Shown: one piece after another, positions 33,251 through 45,310 of the stretch | Layout of the letters: each line of letters opens with the position of its first letter | How positions within the stretch are numbered: the first letter of the stretch is position 1 | DNA from: Lichtheimia corymbifera B2541 | Lineage: Eukaryota; Mucoromycota; Mucoromycetes; Mucorales; Lichtheimiaceae | Direction: 5' to 3' | Length of the DNA stretch: 56,912 bases | NCBI GenBank assembly: GCA_000697475.1 | Contig: JNEU01000601.1 | Location: forward strand, 1-56,912 | Notes under the pieces: model-generated | The model's database searches: none | The model's input: only the letters and a program-made list of their open reading frames with translations | What the model was told of the DNA's origin: nothing | Translations under genes and position numbers: made by a program

Positions 33251-34548
33251 ATGAGCGATGCTTTGGCACAGACACTCGATCAGTTACAGAATCGTCTTTC
33301 AAAAGCACAAGCACAACTAAGACGAGCAAAGAAAACAGTAAGCTTCTATATTTTTGCTATATCCCTTTTTTCTTCTAATACCCCGTGTGACAAAAAAGGC
33401 CGAAGCAAAACGCGCAGTATTGCTGGACTCTCAGGACGTGCTCAGTCGCGAGTTGAAGGATGCATTCACCATGGATACCTTGCCGAAACGGAAACAGCCA
33501 CATATTGCACCACCTCCTGGATTAGTGTCTTTATTACCAGCAGCACCACCAACATCATCATTCTATTCTTCTATCAATGATCATGATGAACAATTGCAGC
33601 TAAACACATATCAACCTATCATTCAATCTTGCACGCTTTGGGCTCATGAAAATGGCGACATTGTTTGGATCCGTGCTATTGTTGAGAATCCATCATCATC
33701 CAACTTTTATCGCTTTCACCTTGCATTATCAACAGGCGCCCAATGTTTATTACCACAAACGATCTATCGGAACACTGTTCTTTCAATCCCTGGAGGAAAG
33801 TCGGCAACATTATACGCCTCCTTTACAATGCTGGATGATGTCTTTTTGCATCAGCTCACGGAGTGTTTGGATGTAAGCTGTCAATATATCTCAAAGAACG
33901 CTGAATGGCATTCCAGCGAGCCGGTACGGCCTTTACGGGAAACAATGAATAATCCTGCTGCACCAACATGGATAAAGTCAGGGGTGGAACGAGGTATGAT
34001 TCTCATCAACAATCAAAATAGAAATATGAATGTACTAAAATGGTTATAGAACTTCATATACTTTTCAGGTCACGTGTATCCATGTCTGTCAAAGACGATC
34101 CTATGGTGGTGTTGGACGAAATCATTAAACTACTTGATTTGCAACGTAACACGGTAAGAGTGATATAGCGTAAGAGATCGATAGATTTATTCATACACCC
34201 TTTTCTCCTTAGGAAACTTCGCTGCTATATACCCATGATCAGCAGTTGGTGATCCATCCAATCGAGAGCAACCTTCTTCATGTGTACAGCATATCGGATC
34301 GTATTCTCGCCAAAGCCATCGACAAGTTGAAAAGGCATTCCATGGTAGAGAATGTAAAGTATACTCACCCACTTCCTGTGGAACATGACGTGCGTGATTT
34401 GTTGGTAGCGTTACAAGATGAAATCGGCTACATGGAAAGCATCGATTCAGAGGAGGAGGACAAAAATCAGCAACTGTTAGCTGCCCGAGAAAATACGCTG
34501 ACGTTATTTAATACCATCCTTCAAACACGTACATCCCATTTCTTGTAA
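33251..34548 (+). CDS. Unrecognised protein with N-terminal coiled coil
   Basis: Exons 33251-33337, 33399-33993, 34050-34153 and 34213-34548 give 373 aa. Family not recognised. Residues 4-55 form a heptad-like coiled coil (A-L-A-Q-T-L-D-Q-L-Q-N-R-L). A beta-rich middle (about 90-205) contains S-C-T-L-W-A-H-E-N-G-D-I-V-W-I-R and Y-R-N-T-V-L-S-I-P-G-G-K-S. The C-terminal part is helical with an acidic patch (about 345-355). Intron 2 (33994-34049) was chosen because it alone joins the frames through E-L-H-I-L-F-R-S-R. The ATG at 33104 would add 49 residues. No membrane segment or signal peptide is seen. Confidence 0.68.
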
Positions 34549-34772
34549 ATTTAGATTAAAGCATTGTAAATATATACACATTTTCCATCATTCTGGTTCA
34601 TATTTCAAGTGATATCCAACCCATCCATTTCCTTAAAGTCAGCAGCTGTATGGGGTCACATACGATCCCACTATAAGTATACAATGCGGCAAATGATGGT
34701 ATATTGTGTTTCATTCAAGCAATGCGTGTACAATCTATTACTACAGAGCATATATATAGGTGTGTGTGTTGT

Positions 34773-36043
34773 TCAATGTGTCATGGTCCTGAAGGCTTCG
34801 AGCACTCGCTTTGCACCACCACCTTTGATACTTTCACGAGCCTTTGCAACACCATCCTTGAAATCTGATGCAATTCCACTGACAACAAGCAACGCTGAGG
34901 CATTGAGTAACACAAAGTCAAGAATAGGATCATTTTCCGGCAATTCGTCGTTCAAAAGACTTTGTAGGATCGTTGCATTGTGTGCACCATCGCCACCCTT
35001 CACCTCAGATAAGGGATGTGTTTGAAGACCGAAATCATGAGTAGGATGAAGAACGCCTGTAACAACATCACCGCCGTCATGTACTCGCCAGTACTACATA
35101 CAACTTGTGAGCTTACCATCCTTTTTGTTATCCTCTTCCAATCACCAAAAAGACACTTACATGTGTTTCTCCAGCAGGGCTGATCTATGAATATCGAAAA
35201 TCGGGACAGGTTAGTCTCAGCACAATGGTGTCCCAGCCACCCATACGTTGAAACACAATGAGACCATACCTCATCCAACTTTTCTGCACCGCAGACTACC
35301 AAGAGCTCCTTGATACCAGTCAATTTCAATGCGTTTGCCATCAAGGCACCGACTTGAGGAGAATGGACGCCTACAACGACACGGGATGGTTTGGCAGGGT
35401 TGCTCATTGGGCCCAGTAAATTGAATACAGTGGGGACACCGATCTCCTTTCGCAAAGCAGCGACCTGTTTCATGGCTGGATGATAGGTTTGTGAAAAGAG
35501 GAAACAAAAGTTGGTCTTGTCGAGTATATCAGGAACTTGATGTGGCTCCACTTTGCTGATATGACATCCGTGTGCTTCCATAAGATCCGCTGATCCTGAT
35601 CTGGATGATGCTGCTCGATTACCATGCTAATAGAGAGTATCGTTAGAGAAATAGACCCTTGGTTGCCATCATGATGATGGTGATGTTATGCTACATACCT
35701 TGGCTACCTTGGCACCAGCACCTGCAGCAACAATGGATGCGGTCGTTGATACGTTGTATGTGTCGTGTCCATCACCCCCTGTGCCCACAATATCCACAAC
35801 GTTGCCTTCAAGGTGTTCGTAATGGTTGTATGGAATAAGACGAGCATGGCTTTGCATGGCTTGTGCACAAGCTGCTACGATGGATGGGTCCTGATCCTTT
35901 TGTTGGAGGCGAAGGGCGATCAGAAATGCTGAGACTTGGCTGTGAGTTGCTGAGCCTTGCATGATGGCATTGATGGCGACTGTGGCATCGTCTGGTGAAA
36001 AGTGTTCGGGATTGTGGATCAGGGTCTTTATAATGTCTTTCAT
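34773..36043 (-). CDS. TRP4: Anthranilate phosphoribosyltransferase (tryptophan biosynthesis)
   Basis: Exons 36043-35699, 35626-35270, 35184-35161 (24 nt) and 35093-34773 give 348 aa. It transfers phosphoribose from PRPP to anthranilate, the second committed step to tryptophan. The signature V-D-I-V-G-T-G-G-D-G-H-D-T-Y-N-V-S-T holds the PRPP-binding loop. H-G-N-R-A-A-S-S-R-S-G-S-A-D follows intron 1. Then come F-N-L-L-G-P-M-S-N-P, V-V-V-G-V-H-S-P, I-S-P-A-G-E-T-H and L-N-A-S-A-L-L-V-V-S-G. Like yeast Trp4, it is a stand-alone enzyme. It converges with the unrecognised gene, with 224 bp between stops. Confidence 0.95.
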
Positions 36044-39000
36044 GTTGGCAGGTCGAGTGGGAGGAGGTGGTAGTGGAAAAGAATGAAAATTATCCTTGAA
36101 AGTGATCAGTCACGGAGATTATCTTCCCTTCTGCCACAAAATATGCGTCCGTGCGCCTGTGGTGACAAGACATGAGTCATGGTAAGAATGTTGTCAATGT
36201 AACCACACATCAAGTGACCCCAATAACTCATTGTAGCTGCTTCATTGTATCGTCTACTTTCATTCTTTCATCTACTTTATGGTCTTCTTTGTCCTTTTGA
36301 TTATCATCAATCAGTCGTCGTTCCTGATTTGACAATCGACCCATCGATGGTATCACTTTCAACCAATCATCATCCATTCATGCACTCTTCATAAGCCTGG
36401 ATTCCTTTTTTGACGAGGTTTCTCAAAAACAGCACAGAGACAATGACCTTTTTATATTCAAACCCACAACAATTTGATTCTGGCGATCCTCTTTTTATTC
36501 TCTATTGCAAGCTTCGTGTAACACTGGACGACCCTTAGGTTGGTGGCGAGGCTTAACATGAATCGGGGATCCATTTTCCCGCGTAGTAGTACTAATGGCT
36601 GACTCACGCGATCAGGCTGAAGCACATCATGATGTATAGTCTAGCAGCTGATAACAATTAAAAATGACTTAAAAAATCAAAGGAGACACGTGTTTTGGGT
36701 TCAATAATGCAAGCTGCAAAGTTTTAATGTGATTGGACTGAGGTAGGACAGCTGTTTTGTGCATCAGCAGGTAGCCTCGATTTTGATTCATCGTTCTTTT
36801 GAGAGCTTTTCTTTTTTATGGAGAATACATCATGGATACTCCTGTAGAGGGAAAAGTCTTATCGTATATATATATCCTGTGTTCAGATTGCGTAAGCAGA
36901 ATCAGACACACGCTAAGCATCATCTGCTCTTCGTGAGAAGTTGCACACTATGGTACATGCACATGCATTAAAAAGTGTGAGGGTGCTACGATATAAACCA
37001 ATATGGACAATGAACCGCTGAGCAGCAACATGGCTATTGGACAAGAAAAGTAAAATGACACAGGTACCAGGAACAATGCATTCTCTATCAATCGCCATTT
37101 TTGTAACCGTTAAACAAGCGTGGCAAATAGTTCATCACTGTTTTACCGAGATATCGGGTGGGTCACTTGTGTTTCATTACAATCATGTTCTCACATTATT
37201 CACTCTGATTGCCAAGAAGATAGCAGCTTTTCTTGAAAACCTTGCATACCAACGACCTGAAAACGCTGTACATGAAACATTTACCACTGGCCGACGTGCA
37301 GAAGGGGGTGTTAAATAAGAAGAAAGGAAATCCAGAAAGCAGAAAAAGGCCATTTGTGAGAAGAGAGAGCTGAGAAAGGTGATCTTCGTATGTGTGTGAT
37401 GGCTTATTACTATTCTCACTCAGCCACGTTCACCTTACATGTGGGGGGTATACAGAATGTAGAATCTGATTTCTACTCACTCTGCAACGATCAAATGACC
37501 AATACTGTCAGAATTTACAACTTTGGCTGTAATTCCGCGCAGCACAGGTGATACAAAAAAGAACAAAGTAGGTTTGCTACTTTTCCGCCATCCCCCACGG
37601 GCATTTTTACGCTCCTTCATAGGCCCGCCCCACAATATAGCAAACTAAATAGTGCGTGTGGATATCCCAGACGACATGTCTGATTTTTCTCCTCTGGAAT
37701 ACATGGAAATCAGCTGAAAAGGCACAGCAGTGAGAACAAGGGTCCATTTGTCTCATCAACCCTCCCAAATCTCAGACCTACCTTTGCCTGATATGGTTTG
37801 CCCCACGACCACTTTGTGGTATCAACCTTGTTTTTTTTTTCTTCCAGCTTCTTTTCATGGAAATCATCGGCAGTTTTCTGTGTGAGTGTGTCAGCAGTGA
37901 CATCATAGCGTGCGACCGCCCTCTGATGTTGCGGGTTTCCTCATTGATCAAAGACAAATCCAAGACAACACATAAGCACATGTATGTGTATGTGCGTGTG
38001 TGCGTGTGTGCGTGTGTGAATACACCAATCGTCATTGCTTTAACCCCCACCATCTATGTTCCCCCGCTCATTGTTGTCCCTTAGTTTTCTACCACTATGC
38101 GTAAAAAAGAGGGCCGTGCATCGTCCCCCATCTTGTTGACTTTATCAATGCTTACATGATCCTGACGTCGTGATCATAGCAACTCGTATAGAATCTTTGC
38201 TGCAACATGTACATCTCTCACGCTAAACTCAATCGGTATACCTGCTGTTTGCGTGTGTTTTTTCTGCAATGGGGTGATCAGTGAGGGAAAAAAAAAGACC
38301 ATCGAATTGGCGGCGACCAATCATACAAAACATACAATCGGGAATGGACAAAATGTTTCCATCAGTTTCTTGTATCCGGAAAGCACCTTTTTCTTGCCGT
38401 TGGACCAAACATGCATGAGCACTAACAGGGGCTCAGCCTCTCACGAGACTGAAGAAAGGATGGGAATCCATAGACAAAAGAAAATGAAAAAAAGGAGGTG
38501 AGAAAAAAAAAACAAGTTGACGATTATAATGCAATGGCCATTTTGGCCACCATCATGCTTTAAACACACACACCCATTTTCTACGAACTTCGCCCGTTGA
38601 TCGGCTATATTTTCCGGCGACTCGATTTTTGTGTCGGGGGGAGGGAATATGGGTGTACACAGTGCACACATCACATGGAACACCAGCACACAAGAAGATC
38701 AGACAGAAACATGTACACACACACAAGCTGATGGCTTGTGTTACTATCACCATTTTGGTAGGACATTTCCTTGAACGGCGTTGTCCTTTTTACTAAAAAC
38801 GATTTTGAAAAGGATCGTTACATTGGGTACAGGGTGGCGAACGACGTACTACCCCTATTAGTGTGGACAATCAAATCATCATGGCAATGTATATCATCGT
38901 TCCTATTTTCTTCCAGAAAATACTCTACATCATTATCCCCGCCTTTTTTGTTTCTGATCCATTCGCCGATAGACCCCAGAAGCAGGTACAGGCGGGCAAT

Positions 39001-39197
39001 TGTACCTGCTGTAAGAGTGATACCTTATATTGGTGGGGAAGGCTCCCCGCGTTATTACAGCCAACCATGAACCACCATTTGAACAGCGATATGCTATACT
39101 CTATATGGAAGAATTTAGCCTTTAAAAGTGGGGATAAATCAGGGCAAAAAAAAGCATCTTCATCCCGTAACTTGCTTCTCCAAAGAAAAAATAAACC
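36044..39197. other. Long intergenic region, no gene seen (3.2 kb)
   Basis: Several open frames under 100 codons lack family features, splice logic or composition like the neighbouring genes. A G/T-rich microsatellite lies inside. The promoter of the first sugar transporter must lie in the right part, and that of the TRP4-like gene at the left end. Confidence 0.5.
37981..38018. repeat. GT/GC-rich microsatellite
   Basis: Tandem TGTG/TGCG units: TGTATGTGTATG, then repeated GCGTGTGT blocks. Ordinary low-complexity repeat. Confidence 0.8.
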
Positions 39198-41606
39198 ATG
39201 GGCGTGAAGAAGTGGTTCACGACTTTACCCGAGTTTGGCATCCAAGGTGGCAAAAAGCTGCGTGGTGTCTACTTGAACAAAGCTATCGGCTTCGTCGCTG
39301 GTGCTGGATTGTAAGCATGATTTATTAGTTGTTCATATTCCATTAAATGATTTGATTGACCATTTCATCCTTTATGTAGTCTGTGAGTAAACGAGCAAAT
39401 ACGCAAAGTTGACGACTCTTTTTGGACGTTGAAATACTTATACTCTATTGCACTTAGCATGTTTGGTTATGACCAAGGTGTCATGAGTTCTTTGCTCACG
39501 GTGAGTAGTAGTGTTGTCATGATGATGGTTACGAATAAATTGGTTGCCACAGTGCTGACCTATATATGATTGATCTTTTTACAGCTCGAGGAATTCGAAA
39601 AACAATTCCCTACCGCCACACCCTATACTCCATCTGATCCTGTTTGTCAAGAAGCAGGCCAATGTACTGGTACTCCAGCTTTACAATCGGTATGCATGGG
39701 CGGGGATATGATTTTATTGATATCATCATTCGAGAAACTAACTTTGACTTTTTCCGATTCAAGAACATGGTGTCTATTTATCAAATTGTAAGGCAACATT
39801 GAGCTGCATGCATGCATAAGCAGCAAGGAAAAAACTGATCATGTTCTACGATAGGGTTGTCTTTTGGGTGCAATCTTAATTCTCTTTGTTGGTGATGCTC
39901 TTGGTCGTCGTGTCTCTACCTTTTGGGGAACTGCTATCATTATTGTAAGCATCCATGTCATACTCTCACGCTCATCATCACTTACTGACCTTCTATTTTG
40001 TTCTAGGCTGGTACAATTATTCAAGCTGCTGCCAATAGCTATGGTTTGCTTTGCTTTAGCCGTATCTTCACCGGTATCGGTAATGGCATGGTCACGAGTA
40101 CAATTCCCACCTGGCAAAGTGAATGTGCCAAGCCAAAGGATCGTGGTTATCTAATCATGAATGAAGGCATGCTTATTGGCTTTGGTATCATGATTTCATA
40201 TTGGATCGATTATGGCTTCTATCATACCACAGGTGAAATCCGCTGGCGCTTCCCTGTTGCTTTCCAAGCTTTCTTTGCTCTTGTTGTCATTTCTGGTATC
40301 CTTGTCCTTCCCGACTCCCCCCGTTGGTTGCTCAAAAAGAACTACGTCGAAGAGGCCCGTGATGTCATTGCTCGTCTCAATGGTGTCGATGTCGATTCAG
40401 AACAAGTTGCTGAAGACATTGCTATCTTGGAACACACTCTCGCTCTCGAAACTGAGCGCTTCTCATGGCGTGAATTCTGGAGACATGGCCGTGTGCAGCA
40501 CTTCCGTCGCATGTTGCTTGGTGTCATTGCTCAGGCTATGCAGCAATATTGCGGTAAGTGAAGGAAATGAGTGTTTCATATATCATATGCAGAATACTGA
40601 CTCTTGTTTCGATGTAGGTATCAACCTTATCACTTACTATGCCACCATTCTCTTTGAGCGATCGTAAGTAGGAGACTCTCTTCTTGTACGCATACATTTG
40701 TACTCATATGCTTTGTATAGTCTCGGCTTTGATGCTTCCATGTCTCGTCTTTTGGCTGCCGTAAATGGTACCGAGTACTGGCTTTCAGCTGTTGTTGCCA
40801 TGTTTTGTGTCGAGCGATTCGGCCGGTAAGTTTACAGAAACGTTATTACATATATAACAACGATTGCTGATATATGTGCTTTTTCCTTCTCTTATAGTCG
40901 CAGGCTCATGTTTGTGGGTCTTGTTGGTATGATGTGCTCCATGGCTGTCCTTGCAGGCTGTATTTCATCTGGTGGTCGTGATGCTGAAGGCAACATTGTG
41001 TTGGCCGAAGCTGAAGGTGATGTTGCTACCTTGACGCTTTTCACTTTCAACACCTTCTTCGCCATTGGTTTCCTCGGTATGACTTGGCTGTATCCTGCTG
41101 AAATCAATCCTTTGCGTACTCGTGTACAAGCCAACGCATTGTCCACTTGCTCAAACTGGTTGTCCAACTATGTCATTGTCATGATTACTCCTCCTGCTAT
41201 CGCCAACATTGGTTACGGTATCTACGTTATCTTCGCCATCTTCAACTTCCTCTTTATTCCCATTGTAAGTTACCATCCATCCATGTCATCGATATACAAA
41301 TTGATTTACTTATACTGGATCAATTAGGTATATTTCTTTTATCCCGAAACCAAAGGACGTTCGTTGGAAGAGCTCGATGTTGTATTTGCCAAAGCCAACG
41401 AAGAAAACATCTCTCCTGTCAAGATGGCTCAAAAGATGCCCAAGTTGGAAGGTGCTGCATTAGAACGAGAGCTTGCCCGTTACTTTGATGATGGCAGCAG
41501 TGCTGAAGGCTCCCACCAAGATATCGAAAAAGCACCACAACCTGATGGCGATAAAGCACAGGATGGCAAAGCACAGGATGTTGAAAAGGTCGCTGTGGAT
41601 GCTTAA
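39198..41606 (+). CDS. MFS sugar transporter (hexose transporter family), upstream tandem copy
   Basis: Exons 39198-39310, 39380-39382 (3 nt), 39458-39500, 39585-39689, 39764-39787, 39855-39944, 40007-40553, 40618-40663, 40721-40825, 40898-41264 and 41328-41606 give 573 aa. Twelve membrane segments are expected. Sugar-porter motifs: G-F-L-M-F-G-Y-D-Q-G-V-M-S (helix 1), G-D-A-L-G-R-R, P-D-S-P-R-W-L-L-K-K, Q-A-M-Q-Q-Y-C-G-I-N-L-I-T-Y-Y, V-E-R-F-G-R-R and P-E-T-K-G-R-S-L-E-E. It imports hexoses across the plasma membrane. An Asp/Lys-rich tail ends the protein. The last ~490 bp are identical to the copy at 42751. The substrate cannot be told from sequence. Confidence 0.94.
41021..41512 (+). repeat. 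Identical tract shared by the transporter pair, copy 1 (492 bp)
   Basis: I read this as base-for-base identical to 44528-45019, at a constant offset of 3507. It covers the end of exon 10, all of intron 10 (41265-41327) and most of exon 11. The flanks diverge at once. Confidence 0.9.
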
Positions 41607-42750
41607 AGTATAGAGCTGTTTATTTTTCTATCTTACTTTCAGTTCTCCTTCTTTCATCTTATCACCATTACAACCCTGTACACTATCTTCTGTTTTCTTT
41701 TATAACGTATTGCTCTTTTATAATATATCTAATTGTCCCATTATCTATAAACATTTGATCACAATGTGCATTATCATGCAGCTCGATCCTTGTCATTGTT
41801 GGTTGTGTAACTCAAACCGATATCACCCACGCCGTAGTAAATAGAGCATGCTTATATGTAACGGGTGATCATAAATACTTGTTGGGCAAAATATAAAAGA
41901 ATGCATATATATCATGTGAGAGGAAGAAGGTCCGTGCACAGCGCGATATTTTCAGTGTTTGACTTTTGTGGTATTGACAAGAGGTGATGGCTCCGAATAC
42001 CCCGACTTGAATGAAACTTTTGACAGCATGATGTTTGTCGATCAAAGAATACCAAAAGCGGACATATTTATGATATTGGCTAAAAGAATACATATTATCC
42101 ATTATGCCAGTGGTGTTCCCCGGGGGGTTGTTTCATGTAAGCATTCTCATATTTCGATCATTTCTCGAGATTCTTGAGAAGACCCACATTATCGGGTAAC
42201 CGAAGAAGTTTACCATATGCGGCTGTCACACTATTGTATGACGTTCTTTACAAGTGAAAGGAGTGAAAGAATTGGAAGGTACCTGTGTTGGAAAAACGGA
42301 AAGCTTACAAAATGGAGGTGGGGGAGAGCAGATTTGCCAAATCTCCATCTTGGAGTAATACGATGATCCCTGCGGCAACATAACATCGATGACTTTGTGC
42401 ATACCATTCAAGCTAAGGAGTCTTGGTCACCAGCAGTGGCACTAATATCCCATGAGATGCATTCATCGTAGATTTTGAAAAATTCCCCTGGTAACCCGAG
42501 TTGAATATTACGTTTCTGTAGCTTTCTTATGCTTCTTGAGAGTCATCATCACATCAAGGATTCTGCGTTGAAACCTCGTCATACTCCGATTTCTGGTCCC
42601 AAGTTGCACACAATTGCCTGCGGAGGCTGGGCACAAGCAACACTATTCCTTTTGCAGAATGCGATTCAGGATCGCATTTCTGCATTTATAAGAAGGGTGC
42701 TTCGTTCGTATTATGTTCTTTTCTTGATTCGATTGCTTGCATATGCTATC
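41607..42750. other. Intergenic between tandem transporters
   Basis: It holds the 3' end of copy 1 and the promoter of copy 2, with a TATAAG-like element at about 42686 roughly 65 bp before the second ATG. No gene is seen. Confidence 0.5.
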
Positions 42751-45089
42751 ATGGGATTATATCAAACGGTCATAAACAAGCTATCAGATCTCCCAGAATA
42801 CAAGGTCCACAACGGACGAAAGCTGCATGGACGGCTCTTAAATTTGGGCATTGGCTTCATTGCCGGCACAGGCTTGTAAGTACAACAGGTTTATTCACAC
42901 ATGCAAAGATGGATTGAACACTAATCATGCTTTAGTCTGTAAGTACCTATCAACAATATGCCTATTCTACCATGTACCAACAAATACGGATATAGCATGT
43001 TTGGTTATGACCAAGGAGTCATGAGCTCTTTATTGACGGTAAGTAGTAGTGTTATGGGGCGGATGTCTAAGATAATAGCATTTTACATAAAGTACAAGGT
43101 CTAATGGATGTATAATCAGCTTCCTAGTTTCCAACGACAATTCCCAACCGCCACACCTTTCTCAACAGCAAATGAAGTATGCGATGAGGAAGGACAATGC
43201 ACCGGCACCCCTGAGCTTCAATCAGTGAGTAAACGCCCAAGGATATCATACGTATTCACAAGTGACTCATATGCCTCTTCTATCATAGAACATGGTCAGC
43301 ATTTATCAGATTGTAAGTACCTCTGCTGCTGTCAATGTATCTATGGGACTCATCTTATTTCACATGATAGGGTTGCTTTTTGGGTGCTGTGTTGATCTTA
43401 TTTTACGGTGACTCTTGGGGTAGACGCAGTTCGACATTTTGGGGCACGTGGATCGTCATTGTAAGCACATACGACGCTCTTTCTTTGTCAACACCGGATA
43501 CTCATTCTCATACAACAGGGTGGCACTATTATCCAAGCAGCAGCACACGATTATGGAACTCTTTGCTTCGGTCGTATTTTCGGTGGCATCGGCAATGGCA
43601 TGGTGACAAGCACAATTCCCACATGGCAAAGTGAATGTGCCAAACCCAAGGACCGTGGTTTTCTTATCATGAATGAAGGCATGCTTATTGGCTTTGGTAT
43701 CATGGTGTCCTATTGGGTCGACTATGGATTCTATTTCTTGGAAGGCAGCGTCCAGTGGCGTTTCCCTATTGCATTTCAATCATTCTTTTCTCTTATTGTC
43801 ATTGCTGGTCTCTTTATCCTTCCCGATTCACCTCGTTGGTTGCTCAAAAAAGGCCGTGTGGAGGAGGCCCGTGAAGTGATAGCCCGTTTGAACGATGCCG
43901 ATGTCAATAGTGAGCAAGTCGCTGAAGATATGGCTATCTTGGAACATACTCTTGCTCTTGAAGGTCAAAAGTTTTCTTACCGTGAATTCTGGAAGCATGG
44001 CAGTGTACAACATTTCCGTCGTTGTTTGCTTGGTGTCATTGCTCAAGCTATGCAACAATACTGCGGTAAGTTCTTGAATGGAGTAAATCAAACATTCATT
44101 GACTTTTATGATTCTTTTTCTCAGGTATCAACCTTATCACATACTATGCAACTATGCTCTTTGAGGAATCGTAAGTACTAACGCATTGGGGTTACTCCCT
44201 CCAACATCCGCTTACAATGATACATATAATAGGCTCGGATTTGATGCTGGCATGTCACGTCTCTTGGCTGCTGTAAATGGTACCGAGTATTGGTTATCTG
44301 CTGTGGTTGCCATGTTTTGTGTCGAACGATTTGGTCGGTGAGTTGTCGATTTCAATTGCTCTCCTAGTCAACATGTCCGGTAACACTATTATAATCTTGT
44401 ATAGTCGTAAACTCATGTTTGTGGGTCTTGTCGGCATGATGTGCTCTATGGCTATGTTGGCAGGATGTATTTCAGCTGGTTGGCGAGATGAAATTGGCAA
44501 CATTGTACTCCCTGAAGCCGAAGGATATGTTGCTACCTTGACGCTTTTCACTTTCAACACCTTCTTCGCCATTGGTTTCCTCGGTATGACTTGGCTGTAT
44601 CCTGCTGAAATCAATCCTTTGCGTACTCGTGTACAAGCCAACGCATTGTCCACTTGCTCAAACTGGTTGTCCAACTATGTCATTGTCATGATTACTCCTC
44701 CTGCTATCGCCAACATTGGTTACGGTATCTACGTTATCTTCGCCATCTTCAACTTCCTCTTTATTCCCATTGTAAGTTACCATCCATCCATGTCATCGAT
44801 ATACAAATTGATTTACTTATACTGGATCAATTAGGTATATTTCTTTTATCCCGAAACCAAAGGACGTTCGTTGGAAGAGCTCGATGTTGTATTTGCCAAA
44901 GCCAACGAAGAAAACATCTCTCCTGTCAAGATGGCTCAAAAGATGCCCAAGTTGGAAGGTGCTGCATTAGAACGAGAGCTTGCCCGTTACTTTGATGATG
45001 GCAGCAGTGCTGAAGGCTCTCACCAAGATATGGAAAAGTCTGCACCACCAGCAACATCTGCTTCTGACGAAAAGGTGGAGGCCCCTTGA
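42751..45089 (+). CDS. MFS sugar transporter (hexose transporter family), downstream tandem copy
   Basis: Exons 42751-42875, 42936-42938 (3 nt), 42996-43038, 43120-43224, 43289-43312, 43371-43460, 43519-44065, 44125-44170, 44233-44337, 44405-44771 and 44835-45089 give 569 aa. Every intron position matches the upstream copy, so the pair arose by tandem duplication. Motifs are the same: F-G-Y-D-Q-G-V-M-S, G-R-R, P-D-S-P-R-W-L-L-K-K, P-E-T-K-G-R-S-L-E-E. The N-terminus (about 40 residues) and most introns have diverged, whereas the 3' part is identical. An in-frame extension to an ATG at 42529 would add 74 residues and is not favoured. Confidence 0.94.
44528..45019 (+). repeat. Identical tract shared by the transporter pair, copy 2 (492 bp)
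   Basis: Partner of 41021-41512, including an identical 63-nt intron (44772-44834). The first mismatch after it is at 45020. Confidence 0.9.
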
Positions 45090-45310
45090 TCAGACACCAA
45101 ATGAAATGAATTGTACCTCTAGCTACTTTTATTATCACTATATTGTAAACAATCAAACTAATATATCATCTTAACGACTTTTGATTAATGCGTTTCGCTG
45201 TATTGAGAGGGTTGCTACTGTTGCTATGGTGATTATGATTTTGGGAAACGGGAATTCTCGGACACACTCCTCCACCACCTCCTCCTTCCACAAGTCCACA
45301 GCCTTTTGCA

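Noticed and set aside
36759..37318. Short open frames in the 3.2-kb gap
   Set aside because: No family features, no splice logic, and composition like the surrounding non-coding DNA.
37981..38018. Possible CRISPR-like or minisatellite array
   Set aside because: It is a simple GT/GC microsatellite; no spaced repeats of 20-40 bp exist in the window.
42529..42750. 74-residue N-terminal extension of the second transporter
   Set aside because: The first copy and the family start near M-G; the extension has no similarity upstream of copy 1 and would overlap the TATA-like element.
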